NCBI GenBank assembly: GCA_030770535.1
Contig: JASVEC010000006.1
Span: 1,178,001-1,242,000 of the forward strand
Direction of reading: 5' to 3'
DNA: 64,000 nucleotides
From: Batkoa obscura
Lineage: Eukaryota > Entomophthoromycota > Entomophthoromycetes > Entomophthorales > Batkoaceae
Positions 37,155 to 48,536 of the stretch are shown piece after piece. The notes under the pieces are model-generated. The model saw nothing but the letters and a program-made list of their open reading frames with translations. It did not search any database and was not told the origin of the DNA. Both the position numbers and the translations under genes were made by a program. Position 1 is the first letter of the stretch; every line of letters begins with the position of its first letter.

Positions 37155-38707
37155 ATGACTTCAATGATAACTAGTAATAATAATAAATATAATAGAATAT
37201 AAAGCTTTAACAAACCACAACTAGATTCCTCTTACTTCCCAGATTTAAGTTATTTAAAAATACTTTTATTATATGGCCTTGTTAAAGCATTTAAACTATT
37301 TATTGAAACTCTTCATAGAATTGTAAACTTAAAGTAATTCAATTTTACAAACTAATAAAATTATTAGGCTTTAATCGAGCTGGGGGGCGTTCCACATAAC
37401 TGGCATGAAATGTACCTCTACATTGTATCAAATTTTAACTATTTTAAATATATGATACCTATAGCTGTAATTCTTGTTAGCTATTTGACTGATAAATATG
37501 GAGTCAAAAAAACTATACTTCCATCAATTTATGCAGCATCTATCTTAGTAGTACTTTTGTCCATATCACCAAATCTCTTTTCTATTCGTGTTGCTTTACT
37601 TAGTTTAGGTTTATCTAATGGATTAGAGGCTATTCCTTATGGACTTATATCAATTATTTATCAATCAAAATATCAAAGTATATATATATTACATGAAGAT
37701 TACTGTTACTGTATTAATTAATTATAGGTTTTGCATATGCATTATTATTTTTTAGTGACTTATTCACCTATTCATTATGGTATGTTATAGGTTTATTTTT
37801 TGGACCTTATAAAAATCAAATCCCAAATTGGTTTACTCTTAAATTGATATTCCTTCAATACCCTTTATTATTCCCAGCTTTATGCAGTGCTATTATATTT
37901 ATAATATTTGGTTATTGTTCACATTCTTTATTATTACCTTCGGAGGATAAATTAGGTATTACTTCACTTCTAACTGAAAGTGATGAAACTCAAATATTAA
38001 TTAGTGATATGGATAACAACAATTACGATTCTATTAATTCGTCCCAAAATGGTTTATATTCTTACTTTGCACTTAAATTACCTACTAAAAGAACTTCACT
38101 TTTAATTATTTCATACATGTTGAACCAATTTTTAATTGTAAACCTGATGACAAGCCTCCCGGCATGGTATATGGTTGACACCAAAATGGGTGGCTTAGGT
38201 ATAACCTTTGAAGGTCCTTTTTCTACCTTACTCCTTTTTACAGTAGGAACTTTGCTCTTAAGTTATCTTTATTTGCCCACTATTTTAAACAAATTTAACT
38301 CAAGTTATATTTATAATATTACTTATTGTATGATTGCCATTGAATTTGTTTATATGATCGTAATTAATTTCTTACAGCCCATTCTTCCTACTTTTTTCTT
38401 TATTTTATTAGTTAACTTAGCTTTTATATCTTTACCTGTATGCTTCTTATATTCCAATCTTTCAATAATTTTGTTATTATCTAAAGTAAAAGATGTAAAT
38501 GTAGGTAAATTTACTGTCTTTGGTCTAGCATTTGGTGGTTATAGTATTCTTAATTTGATTCAAGCATATACTACTTTAGATCCTTTATTTGTTTACTTTA
38601 GTACAATGAAAAATTATTACTTTAATATTTTAAATCCATTCCTTATAATCTTAGCTGGAGTTACTTTTTTTAATCGTTATCTTTCTGAAGTTATCAGTAA
38701 CAATTGA
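37155..38707 (+). CDS. MFS-type transporter, paralogue 3
   Basis: Four exons (37155-37173, 37225-37322, 37368-37677, 37728-38707) give about 468 aa. Exon 2 (98 nt) and exon 3 (310 nt) have the same lengths and phases as in paralogues 1 and 2, so the three share one recent ancestor gene. Motif A reads VSYLTDKYGVKKT, identical to paralogue 1. GLSNGLEAIPYGLISI replaces the GLSGGLKAIPYGLIAI of the others, and the C-terminus is VISNN instead of VILINNN. It lies ~11 kb from the tandem pair on the opposite strand, so it moved by inverted or dispersed duplication. All frames are open. Substrate unknown. Confidence 0.8.
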
Positions 38708-38975
38708 TTGATATCATTTATTAAATAAAATAATTATGATTATTTTTTAATCTTTTTATTATAATTAAAAATAATAATTTGTTTCTTAATAAATTATTAA
38801 ACTGATCAACATGGAGCAAGGTAGCTCTACTAGCTATCAACATTAGATAATATTAAAAAACAATAACAAAATTGATATGTATTAAAATGCTTTTATAAAA
38901 AACTTTTAGTATAAAAACCTAATATATACTTTTTTGTTATTTCCTTGTTTTATACTCCCAAAAATCAATTTTAAT

Positions 38976-39076
38976 ATATGGGGATGTTTTTGGTTTCATT
39001 ATTTTTTCCATTTTTAAGCGCTATTTGAGCGGAAAGGTTGTTAGTAAAATTCTTAAACAAAAAATACATCACTATA
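38976..39076 (-). mobile_element. MITE copy 9
   Basis: Minus-oriented copy with intact ATATATGGGGATG start and a drifted ACATCACTATAT end. It faces copy 10, 175 bp away, in opposite orientation. Confidence 0.83.
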
Positions 39077-39251
39077 TTGTGCCTAATTGTTGTTTCATCA
39101 GGTTTATTCTTTTTTCCCACTACTATTTAATTATATAGCGATTTTATAGTTGTTTATAATTATTGTTGTATAGTAAGTATTATGCTTTTATTACCTTATT
39201 TTTTTTGAATATTACATCTTGAAGTTTTTAACATGGTATTTTATCTTATAG

Positions 39252-39355
39252 ACATGGGGATGTATTTTTTGTTTAAGAATTTTACTAACAACCTTTCCGC
39301 TCAAATAGCGCTTAAAAATGGAAAAAATAATGAAACCAAAAACATCCCCATATAT
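39252..39355 (+). mobile_element. MITE copy 10
   Basis: Plus-oriented copy; ends ACATGGGGATG and CATCCCCATATA. Poly-T and poly-A tracts inside the ends are shorter than in most copies. Confidence 0.85.
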
Positions 39356-39501
39356 TGTTCTGTTTAAGATGATATAAAAATGGTAATAAAATGTATGAAA
39401 TTAATATAAACAAACGAGCTTTTTGTTATCTTATCATGATTTTGTTTAAATAGAAATATTAAATATATATGTATATATTATTTGATAAAGGTTTATTACA
39501 A

Positions 39502-39650
<149 letters not shown>

Positions 39651-40421
39651 TTTTAATAATGAAGTTTTTTTACTTTTATTACTATTTATTATTTTAGTCA
39701 TCAAATAAAATATAAAATATTAAAAATAACACTTAAATCTTGTCCTTATATGATCATATTCCAGTAAGTTATAAAAAAGATTAAACCTTCTGTATTGAAT
39801 AAAGTTTTAGTATTATTTTTAAAAGTTTTCATCTTTGTTTCATAAAAAAATAACCTATTATGAACAAAAAATAATTTTAATTTTTTAAATAAAATGAGGT
39901 AAACGTCATTGAGGAATATAGTTTCATTTATAAATGTTCATTTTAATTTATTGTATAAAATTAATATATTGTATCGGGTTTTTTAATATATAGTTTAACA
40001 AGTTTTTAACATGATGAGTGATTAAATTTTAAATTTAAAAAAAAACAATATAAAGTCAATACTTTGCTATTGAGATAGTAATAAAATGATGATAAAAAAA
40101 TAAGTATCAAGCTATTAGTTTTAATTTGCTTTATAATATAAAACTATAACTCAAAAACTTGTTACAATATGATATAAAATACCGCAGTATAATGTAGTAA
40201 CAAATTAATTTAAGAAATTAATGATTATAAATGGAACATTTTGCGCTTAAAAAATGGAGAGCAAATTTAAATAAAATTTTTAGTATGATCCCAACCAATA
40301 AAAAGGCTTTAGCTTAGTGAATAAAATTAAAAATAGAACATAGAACTTTGTTTGATTACTTTAAAAATATTTAAGTGAAAGAACAGTATATATAAAATAT
40401 TAGCATATAGCAAAATAAAAT

Positions 40422-41648
40422 ATGAGAGAAATAGAAGTGTCATCATTCGCTAAAAAGATGTATAAGTAAGTAGTTACTTTGGATCTATTTACTTTTTATT
40501 CATAAATTTTAGTCTTCTTCATAGCCAAGAATATATACATTTAGTAGGCTGGTGTGATGCAGGAGACAATTTTGTAATTAAGTCTCAAAAAGCATTTCAA
40601 GAAGAGTTATTTCCAAACTATTTTAAGAACGCTTCCTTCAATTCTTTTGTTCGTCAATTGAATGTAAATAATTTTTTAAAATCAAGCTTTTTATTTTTAA
40701 TTGTTATTTTAGATGTATGGATTTAAAAGGATCAGCGATGGAAGAAAAACTAGGGGTACTAATTTGGATTCAAGCTGGTTTGAACATCCTTATTTCAAAA
40801 GAAGTAGAGAAGACTTACTATCAAACATTCATCGTATATCCAACCAAGCAAAAAAAATAGCTGCTGCGAACGGTGATGAAGCAAATAGTAATCTGCCCAT
40901 TACTAATGCTTTTATTAAACCTCGTCCTGAACATTCTAAAAAGGAAAATATTAAGGATAAGCTCATTCTCCCTGCAAATATTGAAAGCAATTCTAATGAA
41001 CCAAAAAATTATTTATCAGAACGAACTTTATATAATCGTAGTTTAAATATCAAAGAAAATGAAATTTATTCAAGAAATAACGCACATTATAATGAACCTA
41101 AAAGATCATTTGAAACCAATCGTCCATATAATAATTTTAATAGAAATTATAATGACCAAAGGGATATATACAATAATGTCAACGAGCAAACATATCAATA
41201 CAGTAATGAAATGAATATCCCACAAATATCAACACCAAGAAACACGATTCGTGAAAACAATTTGGGATCATTTGGAAACCATAGCACATCCGAACAAACT
41301 CGTGGTGCACACAATGATATACATTATGATGGTATGGATTTAAAAGCGTTTTTAGCATTAGTTGATCCAAGTAATGAGTTTAGCAAGATATCCCCAGCAG
41401 AATATTATTCTAGAGAAAAAGAAATCCACACTTCCTTAATTAATTACCTTGCCAATAGTGGAGAAAATAGAATTCCTCAAACAACCCCATTTCCACTTCC
41501 AGAACCAACGCCACAAACTAGACAGCTTTTTCAAAGTGCAACTGATAACCCTAATAACCCAGAGATTAAAGACGAAATTGATCGATTTGTAGATGAACAA
41601 ACTTGTATTCATAGAAAGTTACTTTCGCAACTTAAGTTTACGGTATGA
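40422..41648 (+). CDS. Heat-shock-factor-type transcription factor
   Basis: Three exons (40422-40465, 40513-40663, 40713-41648) give about 376 aa. The HSF DNA-binding domain fills residues ~9-95: FAKKMYNLLHSQEYIHLVGW, FQEELFPNYFKNASFNSFVR and QLNMYGFKRISDGRKTRG, followed by FEHPYFKRSREDLLSNIHR. The recognition helix SFNSFVRQLNMYGF is essentially canonical. The two introns sit within the domain. The rest is Asn/Pro/Ser-rich and disordered; I do not see a clear heptad-repeat trimerisation region after the domain, so it may belong to the shorter HSF-like groups (Sfl1, Prr1 or Hsf1 relatives) and not be Hsf1 itself. The target genes cannot be told. Confidence 0.88.
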
Positions 41649-42357
41649 GTAATTGAATTACCAATTATTAACTGAGTGTGATTATTGAACTCTAAATAAT
41701 CTCAAGAGCAGTGCTTTAAGAGTTATCTCCTTAAGCACTTTTATTTTTACTATTATTAAATATACTTTTATTGGCTTTAAATTTTATTATCGTTCAAATT
41801 GGATTTATAAGTTCAAATGTTATCTAATAGCTCCCTTTTTGTTTTAAATTAGTTTATTAACAATGATTTGAATTATCTAATTGTTGTTCTAACATTACGT
41901 TTATTTAAAACTTAATATAAGAATAGTTGATAATTAAATAAATAATGACTTCTTTTTATCTTTTTATATTTTGTAGGTGTTCCTATGGAAAGAGTTCTTA
42001 ATTTTTGTACTACAATCAGTCTCATAAATTTTGTTTTAACGATAAATAACACATACATAAATCATGTATTCACTTTACTTTGATGTTCAATATACATATG
42101 TCTAGCTTAGCATTATCAATTCCTTTTAAAAAAGAACAACTTTTAACTTATTTTTTAAAAGATTAAGGAGAAGGAACGGAAGACGAAATTTAATATTCAT
42201 GTAAAATTTGATTGGGTAGAATTAGTTTAGCCTACTTTAAGCAAAATTTAGAACTTAAGCTATGAAAAATGGTAATTTTTATTTTTATTTTTTTCATAGT
42301 TTTACTTGATTTTTGTTTATCTTTCAATCAGTGTTTGAATTTCATTAAAATTCCAAG
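41649..42357. other. Intergenic, poly(A) polymerase promoter side
   Basis: No gene or repeat recognised. The last 60 bases before the PAP1 start are T-rich. Confidence 0.5.
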
Positions 42358-44211
42358 ATGAATATTGAAAATGATGAATTGCCATATATATTTATTGATG
42401 GGAAAAGAGTGACGGAGTTCCATGGCGTATCTCACCCCTTAGATTTAAAAGATCCAACAGAACCCGAGTTACATGCCACTAAAGAGGTAATTAAGCTGCT
42501 CGAAAAGAATGGCTGCATCCCAAATACCACTGACTCAACAAACAAAGAAAAAGCATTAAAAATGCTTACCCTTTATCTCAGGGAATATGTAGCTGAGATA
42601 GGCATTAAAAAAGAAGAAAATCCTGAAATAGCAAAAGCAAATAACTCCCAAATTCTTCCGTTTGGTTCGTATGCTCTTGGTGCCCACAATATTACCTCTG
42701 ATATTGATGCGCTATGTGTCACTCCTAGCTATATTGATAAGGATGATTTCTTTACCGGGTTTTATAATTTTATTAAAGGGAAAAATTACATCACTGAAGT
42801 TAGTTCAGTGGTTGGTGCTTACGTACCACTTGTCAAATTAAAGTTCTTTGGTATCCCCATTGATCTTATTTTTGCTTCAATTAAATATGATACTATCCCT
42901 GAAGATTTTGATTTGGGTACTATGCCTTTGGATATGCTGTGTAGTGAAGATTATACGAAAAGTGTGAATGGGCGTCGAGTTGCTGCCCTTATAATGAAGC
43001 TTGTACCCAATGTCCCAGTATTTCAAATAGCACTTCGTTTTATAAAATTATGGGCAAAGATGAGAGGACTTACTTCCAATGTCATGGGCTATTTTGGTGG
43101 CGTAGCTTGGGCTATTTCAGTGGCACGTGTTTGTCAACTTTTCCCTAATGCTACTGCAGCTCGAGCCATTTATGAATATTTTAGAATTGCCTCAATTTGG
43201 GATTGGCCTCACCCAATGATTTTAACTGATTTCCAATATCAGTTAAATGGACAAATAGCTAAAGGCTCATGGGATCCTTCTACTAATGGTACTGATTTAG
43301 GTCATAGAATGCCAATCATTACCCCAGCTTATCCTACTATGTGTTGTACTCATAATGTTACCAGGTCGTCGCATGTTATTTTATTATGCGAGCTTTTAAG
43401 AGGATCCGAGTTTGCTCTTAGAGCTACGAACCAAGAAATTCCATGGAATAAGCTTCTTACACCATCAAACTTTTTTAAAAAATATTCTCATTATGTCCAA
43501 ATATCAGCTATAACAAGTGAGGAAACTTCGCATGGTGATTATGCAGGTCTCTTAGAATCCAGAGTGCGTAAGTTTACGGAATACCTTGACTTGGAGTGGT
43601 ATATAGAGGTACTTCATATTAGATCTGAATCAATGTCAACTGTACATAAATGCAAGAATGAAGAAGAGATGGAATCGGTTAAAGCTGGAATGCTTGATGC
43701 CACACCTGACAATAAAGATTTACCACCAAATGAAATCTATAAAACATTGTATGTTACCTCTTTTTATGTTGGGGTTGGAGTTAAAGCAGAATCGGCCAGC
43801 GAAGTAGATAAACTTGACTCACAAAAAGCGTACACCCGATCTTTATATAAACAACAACCTGACCCGGAGTATCCGGATAAGTGGACTGCCATTGTTAATT
43901 ATAAAGTTGATCAACTACCCAAATGTATATTTGAAAAAAAGACACCAAAAATAAAACCAGTGCTTGGATCAAAGGCTAATAAACCTTTAATTAAACGTGG
44001 TCATGATGAAGAGGAAGCTGGTGAGCTACCACCTTCTAAGCGTACTTCACAACTTTCTACAAGTATCCCATTACCATCTAAAAACGCTTTACTATCTTCT
44101 AAAAATAATGTACCCCCTACTAAAGGTACTTTGCCACCTAAACATACTTCATTGTCCTCTAAAAGTACTTCATTGCCTTCAAACCGTACTACTACTTCAG
44201 CTTCTCATTGA
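42358..44211 (+). CDS. PAP1: Poly(A) polymerase
   Basis: Single exon of 617 aa. The nucleotidyltransferase core has PFGSYALGAH (~101-110), the catalytic pair in SDIDALCV (Asp 115, Asp 117) and the third aspartate in IPIDLIFA (Asp 169). The central domain has RFIKLWAKMRGL, MGYFGGVAWAISVARVCQL and the RNA-binding domain has LESRVRKF. This is canonical Pap1, which adds poly(A) to mRNA 3' ends with the cleavage and polyadenylation factor. The C-terminal ~70 residues are low-complexity with repeated LPSK/LSSK/PPTK/LPPK units after a basic KPLIKRGHDEEE stretch that may act as a nuclear signal. It has no introns, unlike most large genes here, and is less AT-rich than its neighbours. GSYALGAHN instead of the usual GSYRLGVHG is a mild divergence. 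Confidence 0.93.
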   Translation: MNIENDELPYIFIDGKRVTEFHGVSHPLDLKDPTEPELHATKEVIKLLEKNGCIPNTTDSTNKEKALKMLTLYLREYVAEIGIKKEENPEIAKANNSQILPFGSYALGAHNITSDIDALCVTPSYIDKDDFFTGFYNFIKGKNYITEVSSVVGAYVPLVKLKFFGIPIDLIFASIKYDTIPEDFDLGTMPLDMLCSEDYTKSVNGRRVAALIMKLVPNVPVFQIALRFIKLWAKMRGLTSNVMGYFGGVAWAISVARVCQLFPNATAARAIYEYFRIASIWDWPHPMILTDFQYQLNGQIAKGSWDPSTNGTDLGHRMPIITPAYPTMCCTHNVTRSSHVILLCELLRGSEFALRATNQEIPWNKLLTPSNFFKKYSHYVQISAITSEETSHGDYAGLLESRVRKFTEYLDLEWYIEVLHIRSESMSTVHKCKNEEEMESVKAGMLDATPDNKDLPPNEIYKTLYVTSFYVGVGVKAESASEVDKLDSQKAYTRSLYKQQPDPEYPDKWTAIVNYKVDQLPKCIFEKKTPKIKPVLGSKANKPLIKRGHDEEEAGELPPSKRTSQLSTSIPLPSKNALLSSKNNVPPTKGTLPPKHTSLSSKSTSLPSNRTTTSASH

Positions 44212-44420
44212 TTTTTATCTATTTACTAACAAAAAACCAAAAAAATAAAAAATTATTTATGCAATTTGAGTTTTTGATATTTACATTATATGGTTGAGTG
44301 TTGAATAACATGCTTTGTTTATCTTGTGAGTTGGATTTAATCTTATTACTTCAATTTTTAAACATTTATTGATCAAATAGTATAGGATATGCAAATTAGA
44401 ACAAAAACAGATAAAGCAAA

Positions 44421-44699
44421 TTGGTATTTAAAGTAATTTTGAATATACTATTTTTATCAATATTAGCTTTATTTAGAATAGTTTTTTCATTTACTTTGAA
44501 TGTTAAAAAAGTTGGAGAAAATATTACCCTTAGCAGAAGTCGAACTCCTAACTCTTTTGCTCTTTTTATTGCATATAAGAGCATTAAGAAATTTCAAGAA
44601 CTAGTAGATGCAAATAAGTGTTCGGGTAAAACTATTATCCATTTTAGTACAAATCAAATTCCAATTAAAAAGGAACGGATAGCTGAGTTGACCCTTTGA
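44421..44699 (+). pseudogene. Open frame without ATG, possible HMG-box or secreted-protein remnant
   Basis: A 93-codon frame with coding-like composition after about 44490 but no ATG anywhere in frame; the codon upstream of 44421 region is a stop within three codons. It may be a downstream exon, or a decayed gene. RTPNSFALFIAYKSIKKFQ resembles the start of a fungal HMG box (R-x-P-N-x-F-x-L), but the rest of that domain (the conserved W and L of the third helix) is not seen. The N-terminal ILNILFLSILALFRIVFS could instead be a signal peptide. I cannot choose between these. Confidence 0.25.
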
Positions 44700-45000
44700 G
44701 TACCAGACGCCTCAAATTTTTTTTGTGCGGGTGCATCATGATTTTAATGATTTTATGCCAATTGGATCAACTTTTTTTGAAACTCAATATCCAAAATATT
44801 AATTTGATTTAAACCATGCAAACAAGCAGTGCTCGTCCACGGTACTCAAGTGGTTAAACAAGCAGTTGCAGCTAGTTTTTAAAGGGTAGATGATTTTATA
44901 CTAGCTTCAAAATAAAATGTCATATTAAATTTTATATAATAATAACAACTCTATTATTTATATAAGGGTTAGTATAAAAGTTGAGACTGGGATTAGGTAA

Positions 45001-45104
45001 ATGTAGGGATGACTTTTTTGTTTAAGATTTCTGCTAACAGTTCTTTTACTCAATAGCGCTTAAAAAATGGAAAAAGTGATGAAACCAAAAAAAATGACGC
45101 CGTA
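45001..45104 (+). mobile_element. MITE copy 11
   Basis: Plus-oriented and the most diverged full-length copy: ends GTAGGGATGACTT and AATGACGCCGTAT; core ACTCAATAGCGCTTAAAA. Confidence 0.78.
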
Positions 45105-45913
45105 TTTTCTTATATTATGAGAATTAATAATAGTTTTTTTGTGTCATAAAAATAGACTCTTCATCAAAAATTTTCAATTTACTCAGACATTGTTTACCCC
45201 AACTTAAAGTTAATCAACAGTTTATAAAATTTAATTTACAAATTAACTTGTCGCTTAATTAGTAATACCCAAACTAATTTATACCAAGGGTTTAATTGAA
45301 ATGATAAGGTTTTTATTACCAAGAATTTTTATCAAGAAGATTATTTCATGGTTCTTGACTTTGTAAAAGATAGAAAATGATTGGTAATAAGTTGGAAGTT
45401 GGGTAAATTTATGAAACCAGAGATTGAAAATATTAAAGTAACCAAATAATGAAGTCATAAAATAATATAATAAGAAATAAATAAGAAATAGTAATAGATT
45501 ATCATAATAGATTGATACATTATAATATTACACTTGGCCGCTGTCTTTATTTTATCTATTAACCTAAGTACTTTGTTACATAAATTATTGAATTTCATTA
45601 TTGAAGTTAATTATTCCTCTGTTAGTAACAAGAAAACAGATAAGTTGGAGTACCATGAAATCAAGGCAAATCAAAGTTGAGCCATTTAAAAGGGAAACAA
45701 TAACTTACTAATCAAAAAAGTACTAAAGTACACAAATTAAAAAATTAAGATTTAACGGAGGGTAAAAAGAGCTTAATTTGGAATATTATTGGAGCATTTG
45801 GGGCTAGCGCGAAAATAAAAAATAATATCTCCCCAGATTTTACTTTATAAAAGTTAAAAAGTAACTGTCGAAACAATCTTTTTTTTAACCTTTAATTCTT
45901 TGTATTTTAATAA

Positions 45914-47770
45914 ATGGGGCAAGGCAAATTTAAAAGTAGCATTGGTGGTGAAAGTAAACTTAAAACACAATGGCAACGATTGATTGAGTTAGGCTCCTTC
46001 GATAATGAGAGCAAAAAGCAGGTGTCCTCCACCTCTATAACCACCGAGCCAGCTAAGCCTTCCATGATCAAAGGCGAAAGAGCTTCAAGTATTCAGTTGG
46101 AGTCGTATGCTACTAAAGAAACTAACGCGAGCCCTGCCGTCAAAAGAACTAGTTTCGTTTTAGAGCCTATTAATGAAGCGGAAAAACTTAGCGTCTTTGT
46201 ATATACCACCACCGTGTTTTCTTATTGTTTATTATTTTTGTTTGGCTATTTTCGAGATCTGTATGGGAAAATATTTAAACCAGAAGAGTATAAATGTTAT
46301 TCTCACAGCGATGTAAGCTTATTATTATTAGCTGATTTAAAATGATGTTAATTTTTTTTAGGGTTATGCACCTTTAGTTGAAGGTTTTGAAAGAAGTTTT
46401 CATCGTTATGTATATACACGTATAAGAGATGTTTTTGCACGCACAATTACTGGGGTACCTGGGCGTACAGTCAAAATCCTTGAACGTACAACCAACGATT
46501 ATAATTTGACTTTCGAGTAAGTTTTAGTTTTAATATTTGACGACTAAGTTATTTATAAATTATTTCAGATATACTGGAAACTCGATTGAAGTAATGAATC
46601 TAGCAAGTTATAATTATTTAGGGTTCTCTGAAAAGGAAGGGTATTGTACCGACAAAGTGATCGAATCTATCACTCAGTTAGGGGTCACTTCAAACTCTAC
46701 CCCTTGTGAGGTTGGGTATTCTGAAAAATTAGTAATGGCTGAACAACTTGTTGCTAGATTTGTTGGTACTGAAGATGCTGTAATTATTTCCCAAGGATTT
46801 TCTACAAATGCTTCTGTTATACCTACCATTGTTGATAAAGGATGTCTTATATTATCCGATGAATTAAACCATGCTTCGCTAATCTACGGATCCAGAATTT
46901 CAGGTGCCGTTATTCGACCATTTAAACATAACAGTAAGTTAACTTGATATATTTTTAATATAAAAATTTAATAGTATATGAACAGATATTAAACAGCTTG
47001 AAAAATTACTGAGAGAGTCAATTGCTTCTGGGCAACCTCGAACTCATAAACCTTGGAAAAAGATATTGTTAGTCATTGAGGGGCTTTATTCTATGGAAGG
47101 CACCATCCCCAAATTAAACGAAATTTTAGAGTTAAAGAAGAAGTATAAATTTTATATTTACTTAGATGAAGCTCACTCTATAGGAGCTTTAGGAAGTCGA
47201 GGACGAGGAGTATGTGATTTATTAGGAGTTGACCCAAGATCAATTGATATTATGATGGGTACATTTACAAAAAGTTTTGGAGCTTCTGGAGGATACATCG
47301 CTGGAACAAAAGCATTGATTCAACGCTTAAGAGTAACAAATCATAATTCCCTTTATGGTGAAACCATGTCAGTTCCAGTATTACAACAAACGATTAGTAG
47401 TATGCAAGAAATTATGGGAGAATCAGACTCAATGTATCCTCACGAAGGCAAAAAACGTCTGGATCAATTAGCCTTTAACTCGCACTATTTTTTCACTAAA
47501 TTAAAGTCCATGGGTTTTACTTTGATCGGTTCTTGTGGCTCACCTGTTATTCCTATGATGATATATCATTCTTCAAAGATTGCTGCATTCTCTAGGGAGT
47601 GTTTAGCAGCCGGTATTGCTGTTGTTGTTGTTGGATACCCTGCAACACCTGTGATGAGAGATAGGGTTCGATTCTGTTTGTCAGCAGCACACACTAAACA
47701 GGATCTTGATGCTTCATTAGCTATTATTAATATTATTGGAGAAAGATTACAAATTAAGAATCTTAATTAA
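45914..47770 (+). CDS. LCB2: Serine palmitoyltransferase catalytic subunit 2
   Basis: Four exons (45914-46312, 46362-46516, 46569-46933, 46986-47770) give about 567 aa (yeast Lcb2 561). A hydrophobic segment at ~residues 97-113 (VYTTTVFSYCLLFLFGY) anchors it in the ER. The PLP-dependent core shows NLASYNYLGF, DELNHASLIYGSRISGA, EGLYSMEGTIP, YLDEAHSIGALG and the cofactor lysine in GTFTKSFGASGGY (Lys ~402). With Lcb1 it joins serine and palmitoyl-CoA, the first step of sphingolipid synthesis. The lysine and the aspartate/histidine of YLDEAHS mark it as the catalytic subunit and not Lcb1. All junctions keep phase. Confidence 0.94.
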
Positions 47771-48536
47771 GAATCTTCAATTTTTTATTTCGAAAACTAG
47801 TTTATAATCATTAATATTTTCCTTAATTCATGTTAATAAAAGAGTATATTTAATAAATATAGAATGTAATTATTAAAATTAATATTAGACTTATTCATGT
47901 TATTGTTTACATAAATAACTCAGTATCTCACTTCATTAATGTTTTGGGCAAAAGATAATTTATTTTTGTATCCAAAATCAAGTACTAGTTTAATATCAAA
48001 ATAAAGTTAAACAAATGAAACATTTAATAAAATTGATATTTTATATTAATAAATTTTAGATTATTGTACATGTTTGTTATAAAAAAAGTCAAATGTCTTA
48101 ACTTATGAAAACAAGTCTATTATTACAAAAAACTATTAAAAGTAACAATAATGTGCTAAGTTTCAGCTCGAGTTTCAGTGTGTCGATAGGCGAGGTCGAT
48201 CGTAGTATTAGCCACAACTGAAATATTAAATTTTATTCAATAAAAGAAGATAAAATTCATCCAAAAGATCAACGTAATACTAAAAGAAGCACCAAATTTG
48301 ATAAGTAAAACCAAATTAAATTATAATAACAAAAAAGAAAAACAAAATACTAAAAAAAAGGAATTATTAAATATAAGTAATGGGTGGGTAGTAGTAAAGT
48401 TGTAATTATAACAACTGAACAAAAAAAGATACAATTAATGATATGCCAACAACTCATAAAAGTATAAAAAGAGAAGCAATTCTTATTAGTTTCTATTATC
48501 TTTTAATAATATACGTTTAGACTTAGACTTACAATC
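47771..48536. other. Intergenic, STE12-type gene promoter side
   Basis: No gene seen. A short GC-richer patch at ~48160-48225 (AGCTCGAGTTTCAGTGTG...) stands out from the A/T background but has no recognisable identity. Confidence 0.5.

Larger units (their letters stand above)
44212..45913. other. Intergenic with one MITE and an orphan open frame
   Basis: Holds the uncertain reading frame at 44421-44699 and MITE copy 11. The rest is AT-rich and featureless. Confidence 0.5.

Noticed and set aside
44480-44590. B-box-like GAGTTCGACTTC on the minus strand
   Set aside because: No A box upstream and no acceptor stem; not a tRNA gene.
44821-44900. tRNA-like A box (GGTACTCAAGTGGTTAA)
   Set aside because: No B box or cloverleaf follows at tRNA distance, and the SINE body is absent.
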